Program-made: the position numbers and the translations under genes
Notes under the pieces: model-generated
Told to the model about the DNA's origin: nothing
Database searches by the model: none
The model's input: only the letters and a program-made list of their open reading frames with translations
Shown: positions 23,201 through 35,200 of the stretch, one piece after another
Layout of the letters: every line of letters begins with the position of its first letter
How positions within the stretch are numbered: position 1 is the stretch's first letter
Assembly (NCBI GenBank): GCA_002633005.1
Contig: NMRA01000017.1
Location: 570,886-634,885, forward strand
Source of the DNA: Phoronis australis
Taxonomy: Eukaryota; Phoronida; Phoronidae
DNA length: 64,000 bases
Reading direction: 5' to 3'

Positions 23201-26200
23201 GAACAAGAGGAAGTGCTGTCAACGGTTCTGCAAAAGGCCCGCACCTTAGTGCTAAGTTCAATTCCATTAAGCAAACACAATGTGTTTATTTAATCTTTGT
23301 GATTTCATTTTACTTTACATAGGTATTATTTTGCTATATTGGTATGTTTCTAAATATCAATCTTTATAAAATGCCTAGTTTTAGAAATGCTGTGTTAATA
23401 ATAGTAATAATAATAATACGATTAATAATAATAGTACCAATAAAGCACGTTATGTACACTAACTTGTGAAAGTATGATAATTGTGCATGTTTTTCTTAAT
23501 GCCAGGCGGTCTATGATTTTAGAACTGTTTTCTGGGTAGTGACACGCAACAGCAATTTCCTGTGATAGTGTTTTTAACAGGATACCAAATCCTGTATTAG
23601 CTTGATCAGAAATTTCAGTACTTAAGCCTCATGCCCATTTACACAATTATATGGAAATGCATATGAATTACGGATTAAAATGTTGGCCACCTGCCCCTTC
23701 TTAGAAAATTGAGAATTAATTTTGTTAGTCTGGTAAACTACAGGTTAGCACAACCACACACACGCACACACATCAAGCAGACATGAATTCTTGGATGCAA
23801 GTTTTTTAGTGTGATTTTTCTGTCGAGTGATTTTAATGCCGCAAGAAATTGAATCCAGACTTTCAGATTCCTGTTTTTTTTTAAAATTATGCTTGAAAGC
23901 TATTTTTAATATTAAATAGGTCTCTGCAGGATTATTTACTTATAAAGAGGCTGCAGTTCTAGCAACCAGAACCTAATCTCAGAATGCAGACAACACGGTA
24001 CTTCGTCTTGAAATTTAAATAAATCACACTGTTTGATTTGAGAGTAAATTTGTAAGTTTACTCAAAGCGTGACATGCATTTAGTCAAATTTTGAGTGCAG
24101 TTTGAAGTACGGAGATAAGATGCTTGGTCCTGTTTTGTATTTCCAGCCTGAGTGCCATGCGAAGAAACGAGAGGGCCAGAATGAACTGTTTCAAGTTGTT
24201 CTGGTACGACATGGCGGTACGTTGTATTGGTTAATGCGATTGTCAGGAAAGTAGTACGTACAATCAAAATACTTCAGTTTGGGTCATCCAGGACAAATTT
24301 TGCTTTTTCTTGTTCAGAAACGTTGAACATTGGGTAGTTGGAGATCATGGATGAATCACGAACGTGTAAGGCATTTATCCAACTTTTTGATGTACATGTT
24401 AGTCATTGCAAAGTGTTTTTTTATTTTGCAATGACACTTAGTAAAAAATGTAAAGTGTCCTGACTGAAACTATAGAATAAATGTCCATGTTGTGTTGTTT
24501 AGAATGACAAAATTCAGCAGTTGAGGAGTCATATCCATCAGAGCCGGTAGAAGTTAGAAATGAAAGCAATTCAAGCATTTCTTGAATTCACCTAGTATTC
24601 TGCTTGTTTTTTTACAAAAATTCCGCATTTTGATATTCTAACTAGCCAGTACACATGCAAAGCAAGGAGTAAGAAGGCAAGTAACCCACTGGAACTGAAA
24701 TTGCTAATCCTCAATACCTTCAGGAGATGAAAGAAAGATCTTACAAACTCCATGCTTAATGCTTCATTTGAGTTTGAAGGGCACATCATGCCTTACTTGA
24801 CTGTCAAAAACACAGAAAATTACCAGGCGCGACGTCAGAACGAATAGACTTGTGGTTCACTGGGCCAGGGTATTGTCACTGATTTTTAATGTGGAAATTA
24901 TTGAATGGATTTTATATTAATCTATTCAAATCATTTAATATTGCCTATTTTTGTTTTCAGCACAAGCAAATACAGATGAGGCATAAGATAAAGGAGGTGC
25001 CGATATTGAATAAGTACATAAAGCACATTGAAGGTGAGTTGTTTATAGGCTGTTCAGTGCAGATGTCTATATTGAATAAGTACATACGGTAAAGCACATT
25101 GAAGGTGAGTTGTTTATAGGCTGTTCAGTGCAGATGTCTATATTGAATAAGTACATACGGTAAAGCACATTGAAGGTGAGTTGTTTATAGGCTGTTTAGT
25201 GCAGATGTCTATATTGAATAAGTACATAAAGCACATTGAAGGTGAGTTGTTTATAGGCTGTTCAGTGCAGATGTCTATATTGAATAAGTACATAAAGCAC
25301 ATTGAAGGTGAGTTGTTTACAGGCTTTTCAGTGCAGATGTTTATATTGAATAAGTACATAAAGCACATTGAAGGTGAGTTGTTTACAGGCTGTTCAGTGC
25401 AGATGTCTATATTGAATAAGTACATAAAGCACATTGAAGGTGAGTTGTTTATAGGCTGTTCAGTGCAGATGTCTATATTGAATAAGTACATAAAGCACAT
25501 TGAAGTTGAGTTGTTTATGGGCTGTTCAGTGCAGGTGTCTATATTGAATAAGTACATACGGTAAAGCACATTGAAGGTGAATTGTTTGGACTCAGTGCAT
25601 ATGTGTACATCAAGTAATATATAAAACACATTGAAGTTGAGTGTTTCATAAACTGTTCAGTGCGAATGTCTACATAGAACAGGTAATATAATTATAAAAC
25701 ACACTGAAAATGGGTGTTTTTAAACTGTTCAGTGCAGATATCGGATTGAACATATATATAAAACACATTGTGAGTGTTTTGTAGACTGTTCAGTGCAGAT
25801 AGTGGCCAGTTAGCCGAGCATGAGTGCTGACCCTGACATTAGTCCAGTAAATGTTTCTCACTTCAGGTTTTTTATCATTTTGGTGGCACCGTTCTTTGTA
25901 TTTTATATACCATTGCACAGGTTTCTTTGGCACTTCGGTGACATCGTTCTTTGTCTTCCTTCGCTGGGTGATGGTGCTCAACTTTTGGCTCTCCTTCCTA
26001 TGGATCATATTTGTCATGTTGCCCATGATCATTACGTACAACTACAGAAAGTCAACCAAGGTGTTCCACATTCGTAACCTCGTCGACGGCCAGGTAAGAT
26101 GGCTGCCATGCACTCCCTTGAGGCAGAGCCATGTAGAGTACATTGCAGGTCATGTTGCTGCCAGTCCCATCTGCTCATGACAAGCCACTGCTGCCCCCTG

Positions 26201-29200
26201 TTGGGTGCATTCTTTGGCCGGCTGGTTAGACAGGTGTCATGCATCTAACTGATGTTTTTTATTGTGGAATGTAACTTAGTTTTTGAATGCCTTTTTGGTC
26301 AAATTGGCCTCTTGCTATAAATAAATTTTGACCGTTTTAGCCGAAGTCTATTAAAATAAAGTTCGTGAATGTAGCAATTATAGTCAACATTAGAAACTCA
26401 CCATTTCACGATACTACTGTACTTTAATTTGTACAAAAACTGCTGTCATTATCAATTCTTGTTTTCATGGCACTGATAATTTATCATTTTCACATTGAAA
26501 CGTTTAGATCTTCAAGCCTTAACCAATTTTTATGCACCCACATATTTATATGTGGACGCATTATGCCGTCATCTCCTTCCGTCCGTCTGTCTGGGCGGCG
26601 TCCGTCCAGCGTCCGCTGCTTTATCTCCAAAACCCTTTTACATACGTTCATGAAATTTGGCACATATGTTCCATTCATGAATGGGACGGCATGTGCGAAC
26701 TTTCGGACGGATGCGACTACCGGTGTGCCCCCTAGTGGCAATTTTAGTTTTTACGCTTACCTTTGTTTGTATCTTCAAAAGTCCTGAACGGATTTTCATG
26801 AAATTTGGTATGTAGGCACCTATTAGTGAGATGACGCTATCCTCCCGTTTTCAGATGGATTCGACATAGTTTGCGCCACCTAGTGGCCATTTTTAGTGTT
26901 TTCGAGTCTGTTTTTGTGCGTCCACCCCTCTATCAACCAAACCGCTCAAAGGANNNNNNNNNNNNNNNNNNNNNNNNNNNNNNNNNNNNNNNNNNNNNNN
27001 NNNNNNNNNNNNNNNNNNNNNNNNNNNNNNNNNNNNNNNNNNNNNNNNNNNNNNNNNNNNNNNNNNNNNNNNNNNNNNNNNNNNNNNNNNNNNNNNNNNN
27101 NNNNNNNNNNNNNNNNNNNNNNNNNNNNNNNNTTACTGTTTTTGAGTCTGTTTTTTGGCGTCCACCCCTCTGTCAACCAAACCGCTATAAGTATGATTGT
27201 GAAAATTGGCATGTATGTTCTTACTATGAAGAGGACGGTTGACGCTGAATTTCCCATGACTTTGATTACTGTGGCGCCTCCTAGTGGCAGTTTTTTTCGC
27301 GCCCATGGCTGTATCTCCCAAACAGTTTGCAGGATCTTTACTAAATTTAACAAGTGTATTCATGTGATATTGTCAACGGACGATGACTCTGACTACCGGT
27401 ATGCCTCTAGTGGCAATTTTAGTATAATTTTACATTGACCTCTGTATTTTCATAGGTCTTCAGGTGTATACTTTGTGTTACTTCGTGAATATGAAGGAAA
27501 AGTTCCTAGTAAAAATTTGTTTCTGGCATTCTAATGCTGTGCTAATCTCGTATGTCGGTAAATTTGTTTTTAACTCTATGTTTCTGTGGTGCTTTATGCT
27601 ACTGATGTATAGGATTTGCTTGTATTATGAAGATCACTCACATTTTGCCCCTAGCCTATTGAGGAGACAATGACCAAACCTTTCCATTTTGCAAAGTACA
27701 ACATACTACATATATGCCCTCTGCTGGCCACTTAATGGTACCAATAAACAACCCTAGAAGGATACCGTATATGGTGCAATTGTGGGCGCATTTCAACGCT
27801 CTGCGTTGCTCTTGTATTGAGTTTGCCCAATCACCTAATAATATTGTTGCTGTTCTTTTTTGTGGTTATGTTGTGTTTCATGCTTAAATTCGTTATTGTT
27901 TCAGTTTTAATCGAGTTTGGACAACACTGTTCCCCGACGCAGGTCACTTTGGAGGACCCTATCACTTCGTAGGAATTACTATATCCACAATTTCTAGGTA
28001 CCTCGCGCACACCGCAGTTTTGAATAAAGTAACGTCCAAGTGGTCTTGGTGAAAACCTAGAAGGAAATAAACCAAGAATATACAAAGCCTTGGATTTTTA
28101 AAATTAGACAAAAATTTTTGTGCTCTGAAATTTCATGGATTTTTTAAAAGGGATTTGAACTGTAATTCATGACCTTTTCGTTCAATGGTAACAGATCAGT
28201 GAGGAGAGAAGTGATGCTATGGTGGCAGTAGAGGACATGATTAGTGCTATATGTCCTATGGTGGCAGTAGAGGACATGATTAGTGCTATATGTCCTATGG
28301 TGGCAGTAGAGGACATGATTAGTGCTATATGTCCTATGGTGGCAGTAGAGGACATGATTAGTGCTATATGTCCTACATTTGCCACCGTTATTCTCTAAAT
28401 GTTGAGAGAACAGACTCTTCAGGAATTATAGTTGAATGAAAAATTTGGTTAGCCCATTGAAATCACTGGTCCTGGTGTAGAAAATTTCGAGATGACTGGG
28501 ACGTGAACCCGGGTTGCACGAGCGACAGTCAAGCATCTAAACCATTCGGTCAAGAGGTAATTGCCACTTGGCAAGCGGCATAGAGAGGCTTTATCTGACT
28601 GTACGTGTCGTGACAACCGGAAGTCATGCTTCACAACACTGGTATCACAGTTATGCAGAAATGTTTTTCATGCACCTACTCATACTATGTAGTATTTATA
28701 TGCGCTACACTGATACACTGGAACTGCAGTGAGACGCGGTCTCGAAGCTAGTTTACAACATAACAGTGAAACAACATATTTTATGGTAATAAGTAATCAT
28801 ACAATGCATACTAACGTGTAGAGAGAATACACAATAAGTTGCTCTGTAAAGATTGGTGACAATATGCCATAGGTGCGGGCTGAGACTAGATCCACCCTAC
28901 TCATACTGTTTTGTATTTTTTTACCTTTTGTTGAACAGACGTAGCATCACTGCTTCACCATGGAATAGATCTACTGGACATCATTTGATTATTAAAGCGA
29001 TTATCCAGATACAGTTGATGACTTATAACCATGCAATTTGCTGGATATTTCCGCATGTCAAACTCTATCATTTTTCATTTTATTCAGTGAGATTATTAGG
29101 TCTAGTCAAAACAGCTAACGAAAACAATTTTGCACGCCTATTAGTAGCTGCTATGCAAGAGGTTCGTCTTGAACGCAAAACAGACATGTCAAGTTTTTTT

Positions 29201-32200
29201 GGTTAATTGTAATCATGTTCTCTGCAACATGTTATTAAGGTTGTTTAGTTCTCAATAGTCAAACACACTTTGACAATCGCGTCATCGCAGTTAATAATGT
29301 GGGGCAAATCCGGAGCTGAACCGTAAAAACTTGTTTATGTCTCAACTTACGTGACACGAATGACCTTCAAAATCTCGTCTCAAACCTTTTGCACAAACAG
29401 GTGGCCAGGATACACACACAATTATTCGAAAGCCTCTGACATTATTCAGAGTGGCAACACTTGCCACAACTATACATGTACCAGTACAGTATGTTAGTCT
29501 ACAAACCAGCCAATAGATGGCCTACCGTTGCACTACTGCAATGTCTTTGCAGGATGCTGTTGAAGACTCGTGGTTGTTCTTTGGTGGTTACTCTAACGAC
29601 CTGAAAGGTTATCACATGGATGTTGCTTATATCACCATTATACTCATCACCTACTTTGGATCTCTCTTCCTCATATTCAGAAGGTAAAGGCACCTCGTCT
29701 ATTGGATGCTGCATACACAGTTCAAGACCAGTTGTTCAAATGCTGCCAACCTGTCGAAAGTTTACTTGGTTATTGTGTGTGTGCGTGTGTGTGTAGCTGT
29801 CTATATGACCATTAGCTTTCCCTTCTTCTATTGTCTCCTTATATTCAGGATGTAGTAGATATAAGGCTGTATGTGACCATTGTCTTCACTGCCTTCTTGT
29901 GCTTAGTTATATTCCAAATGTATACACAAGGCTGTTTGAGAGCATGAATCAAGAATCTTCATTGAGCTAAATTTAGGTTACCCAGATTTTGCCAAAATGT
30001 AATATCTTGTCTAGTTTTTATATAGTTTTGCTATTGTCACCTAAAACCATGATTATTTTTGCCTTGGAATACTTGATGTTTTTGAATATGGTCTAAAGGT
30101 GAATAGTTTTTGTGAATGAAAGAATTTAATTCTTCTTTATTTCCCTTATTATTTTTATTATTATTATTATAATGATCATTATTATTATTATTATTTGTTT
30201 ATTGTGTTTTGTATTTCAGCATAGCTTCGGCCATACAGTTTGAAGGTGACCTCAAGCAAAGTTTTAGGTTCAGTTTGATGGTGTTTACCTATTGGGACTA
30301 TTCGCTGACTCATCCAAAAGGTGTTGCTGATCTCAGCATGGGAATCGCCATGGCAATGAGGGTCTGTTGAACTACGGAACTAACATGTTATTATTCACCC
30401 GTCTTTGTTTATGTGGTGTCATGTTGTCGCCATCTTCTCTGCGTGTGCGTTCGTCTGCTCAATAGTCAATAACCCCTAGTAGGATCTTAATGAAATTTGA
30501 CACATTTGGACAACACTGGGGCAGTGCCTTGCACTTTTCAATGTGCCGTGATCCCTAGGACCTGAGGAGCATTTTGGTTTGGACAAGGGACTTTTTCAGT
30601 TCTCTTGAGGGAGAAGAGCAGTTCTATCTGAATAAGAGCCGATTGATGGATTTTGGTGAAAGTTGACGTAGATGTTCTGGCAGTAATACGCTCACTAGAC
30701 ACTTGTCGATTTTTGGCCTGATTCAACTTATGTTGTACCTCCTAGTTGCCATTTTTTCTTGTTGTCTTGTTGTCTAGTCAGCTAGATATTTCAAAAACTC
30801 GGGAAGTCAGTATTAAATGAGTGAATAACATTTCCGGGTAATATCTAGAGAAACAATTGATAGATTTCAATGGAAGTTGTAACAGTGATATTTACAGTGT
30901 AATAGCAATCTGCCGTTTCTGGTCCATTTTCAGTTGAATTTGACTACTGCAGTGGTTTCAACATGGCATCTACCCATTTGAGCAGACTTCCATACCACCA
31001 ATGTCCCTTTGTGTCTCCCAAATTTCATTTATCTGTGTGTAAAACGTAGGATCTGTCAGTTTTTTGGTTGCCTGGTCATGTGTCATTCTTCTTTGTTGAA
31101 AATGCAGAAAACTGTTCATTGCTTTATAGACTTTTTTATTTGCTGTTAGTTTAAATGATGAGGTGCCAACACTTTTTTGTCAAGTCTTACTATTGCAGCT
31201 CCCTCTTGTGGTCCAATTGTTGTCTCCTTGTACCATACATTAAACTGATAAGCTCTCCTAGAAGCACAGTGTTTTTGATGCACTGTGAGTGCATATCAAT
31301 GCTTTGTGTTGCTCTTGTTTAAATTACATATAGATGTTAGAATTGTTCAAAAGTTGCCTGAGGTAGCAAAGTTTTGTATGTGAGAGCGTACTGCAGTTTG
31401 GGCATTTCATCTGTAAAATTTTTGTTGATCATTGCTTTGTTTTTGCTTGCTAGGATGGTATGTCGGAGATGCAGATTCAAGAAAAGTACAAGAGTCGTAC
31501 GCGTGAGGAAATGTATCGGCAGTATGGAGTACGAGCGCTGGCCTGGGTCATTACGCTGTAATTGTAGCTTAAAGTTTATTTCAACTGTAAAATAATTTAG
31601 AATAGAAATATTACCAGTGTTTGATGTGAGGGATTCCGCTGCTGTAACAGTCGGCCATCCGTGTTAAACGGTCAACCATCCCTGTCAAATTGTCAGTAAT
31701 CCATGTCACATGGTCGCCATCCCTGTCACATGGTTGGCTATCCCTGTCAAACAGTCAACCAACCTTGTTAAACGGTCGGCCATCCCTGTCAAATGGTAGG
31801 CCATCCGTGGCAAGCGGTCGGCCTACCCTGTCGTACGGTCGGCGATCCCTATCAAATAGTGCCAACTCTGTTAAACGGCCGGCTTTCCATGCCAAATGAC
31901 CAGCTATCCCTGTCAAACAGTCAGCCAGCCCTGTCAAACGGTCATCCATCCTGTCAATCTGTCACCCATCCATGTCAAACGGTCAACCAATCCTGTCAAC
32001 ATTGAGGGCCTTTAGGCACATTTCTTGTGTCGATGCTATAAGTGATCTTTTTGGAGTTGGAATCATTTTCTGTCTTTTGAGATAAAGATGTTACTACAAG
32101 TACTTTGTCCTAAACTGGAAACTAGCTTAAGCTTTTCATTAGATTTGGTGTTTGACCAACATCGAAAATTTTCCTAGTGATGACGGAATCGGCGAACTTA

Positions 32201-35200
32201 TCGCATTTAGCTCAGTCTGTGATTTTAACATAGAAGTTTTAAGTATCAGTAATTTTTAAAACGAGTCGAGCAGATACTGGATAAAAATAATTGATGAATT
32301 ATTGTTGTTGAATGATAAGTATTTGAATAAAATATTCAACAATTTTTAACGGGACAAGTGCTATTGTTGAGAGTGACGTCTGCCGATATTTTCACGAACA
32401 CCGATTAAGTAAAGCGTTTCCATGGTAGCGATGCATTGCCACTTTACTGTTAGATGTACCTGTCTATTGCGAAGTGAAATTTGCTTTTAACTGTCAATTC
32501 AAGAACAAATTTTAAGTGTTCCCTCTGTCTGACACTCTCCCAAACACCGAATGTTCGACAATAGTGTCCATAAGTTTGACAACTCATGCCTAACAATTCT
32601 CATTCTGTTCTGACTCTTCTGTTACTCTAGTATTCTTGCTGCTGGTGGTATGGGTATCATAGTGTATGTGGTGCTTCTTTATGACGTGGAGTCGCAGGCT
32701 CAGAAGGATTTGGTAGGTGCAGTCCGATTTTTAGTAATAGGCTGTACATTTCTGTTAACAGCTGCATGACCTAACACGGTAAAAATTTTCCAGTTTGTGG
32801 CAAGGTTTGAGCTTTACCCAAATTGTAGAAATGGACGATATTAGCCATCCCAAATTTGCGAATCAGCAGAAAGACGACAAAATTGCCCACTATGCAGGCT
32901 GAAAATGCATTTCCCGAAATTGAAGAAATATGGCGAATGCCAAAATTGCCCTTGTCCCAAATTTCAGAATCAAGAAAATGCATTTTTAGAGACTGTCCCA
33001 AATTAGAGAATTTTACTGTTTTATTATTTGTAAAGTTATATTGTGTGCTGCCTACCAGCGGGTCAAAAATGGACAAATTTAAGGTAAGATGAAATCAGTC
33101 ATCCCATATATGGTCGTGGTTTCTCTACGCAAACAGTTTGTGCTCTAATGTAAGAACTAATTTTGTGTTGTAATTAATAGACAAAACTGGCCATATGAAA
33201 TGTTAAACATGAAAGTTAGAAAAATGACCATATGTTTCAAATTACTGTGTTTGTAGGGTCAAGCTAATAGCCTGTTGGTGACTTACAGTGTGCCATTCAC
33301 GTTCAGTATAATCAACTCTGTGGTGCCATCTTGTATCAGAGCTGTAAGTAGTAAGCAGTTTGAAATCCAATACTTGTGAAATTTATGAATTTCTCATCAT
33401 TTGATTGTTGATTTTTGTTGCATTTCATTTTTATAGCAATATCCTCCACTTTCATTATCGAAAATGACTTTTATTATGCTGTCATCCTTGTCTATCTTGT
33501 GTCCAGCGTCCACTGCTCTATCTCCAAATGTTCGTAAAATTTTGCACATATTGTCCTTTCATGAATGGGATGGCATGAGCGAGTTTTCGGACGGATCCGA
33601 TGAGTGGCCAGTTTAATTTATTTTTTAGTCTGTTTTTTTTGTCTGCTTCTGTATCAGCAAAACTGCGCAGAGGATCATTATGAACTTTGGCAGATGTGTT
33701 CTTACTGACAAGAGCATGACTGACGTGTGTTTTCAAACGGGTGCAAAGAGTGTGGTGCACTCGACATTTTTTTGTATCTACGGTTGTATTTCCTAAACCC
33801 CTTGCAGGATGTTTTGAAAATTTTGTATTCCGCTCAGTGTCTGAAGTCCTGTGTCTGCAAGTTGGAGTAGATTATTGCGGACGGTCACATTACAAGTATG
33901 CAGCAGTTGTGTTTTGTTTCAACTTGACATTTGATTTACAGCTGATGCAGTGTTAAGTCGTCTGCTGGCTGGAATGTGCCTGAGCATTCGGTTTTTTCAA
34001 CTGTTGCATTTTTCTCATTTAATTTTGAAAGTTAATTATAAATTAGCTTATGTCAACCACAACGGTATTTTTTGGTCAAAATAGACTCTCATTTGCCAAA
34101 GATATACCTACATATTATCCATAGTTCCATAGTGAAGAACAGCATTGCCTGTTGCCTGGCATACAGATGGTGTCATCACCCTGGGTCAAGTTACCAGTTG
34201 TGTATAAACTGGGCACTAGTATCCTAATTGACCTACCCTAACTTGTGAAGTGAGTTCAGAGCCTGAGCAAAATGGCAATTGTATTCCTATTAACTTGACA
34301 GCAGATGGACGGATTCATCTGTCACTGTGGTTCCTAATGGGAGTTTGTTTTTTACGTTGTCTTTGTATCTTTGGAGTTCTTTCAATTGATGGGTTTTCAT
34401 GAAATTTGGCAAATAGCTTCGAGAGACAACACCTTCCCATTTTTGGTTTGGGTTCAATATACATATTCTGTGCTATCTAATGGTCATTTTTTATGATACA
34501 GATAAACACCCCTATAGAAGCCACGCCGTTTGCGGTGCAGTCGTGGGTGCATTTCAGCGCTCTGCGTAGCTCTTGTCCCCCATTGTTACACGCACCCATC
34601 ACCTTCAAGGTTATTCCTTGTTGTCGTTGGCCCATTTTGCTATGTCATCATCTGTTTTCCTCTTGCAGTTGCCCAAGATGGAGAATTATCTGGAGGGAAG
34701 GCTGGAACTGAACATCACTGTTGCACGCACGTTCATGTTCAGGATGTTCACAATGGTCACACTGATCATCTCAGTGTTCATTCGGGTCAAAAATGTAAGT
34801 TGATGCTGTTTTGTAGGTATTCATTGTGTCTGATCTGGACTGCACTGTGTTTAAGTGACCCAACTCACCTCATATCAGAATGAAAAGAGACAAAAATTTA
34901 CTGATTATTACTTTTTCACAGCACTAAAATTCTGCCAAGCCAGGCATGTCATTAGCGTCATTGCCATGGTGACTGGTCTTCTATTTATTGAGATTTTTTG
35001 TCTTTTAACAGAATTTGAAACTCAGGAAGTCAGTTTTCAAGATATTGAATTGTAAGACAGGTACAAAACATGTTGTATCAGTGAACGACAGGTACAAAGT
35101 TAAAGCATGTTGTACCAGGGAACGACAGGTACAAAACATGTTGTACCAGTGAATGACAGGTACAAAACATGTTGTACCAGTGAATGACAGGTACAAAACA

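Larger units (their letters stand above)
26530..27830 (+). mobile_element. Dispersed repeat family A, copy with terminal hairpin
   Basis: Begins with the hairpin at 26534-26560 and continues with family phrases such as 'tgggcggcgtccgtccagcg', 'atctccaaaaccc', 'atgaaatttggcacatatgt' and 'cccctagtggcaattttag'. Sub-blocks repeat internally every 200-250 bases. It ends near 27815 with 'gcgcatttcaacgctctgcg' and 'ttgctcttg'. The assembly gap lies inside. It is in the intron after TMC exon 5. Confidence 0.65.

Noticed and set aside
25138-25629. 163-codon - strand repeat protein and its + strand counterpart
   Set aside because: Both are shadows of the 66-bp exon-derived minisatellite; the + strand frame matters only as splice-donor copies.
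26871-27438. Open frames across the N gap
   Set aside because: Frames run through unresolved bases within a repeat; no coding meaning.
28205-28380. CRISPR-like array
   Set aside because: Repeats are directly contiguous with no unique spacers, and the context is an animal intron; it is a minisatellite. The same applies to the arrays at 35, 44.6, 51 and 57 kb.
31690-32005. Ser/Pro-rich open frames on both strands
   Set aside because: By-products of the 21-bp tandem repeat.
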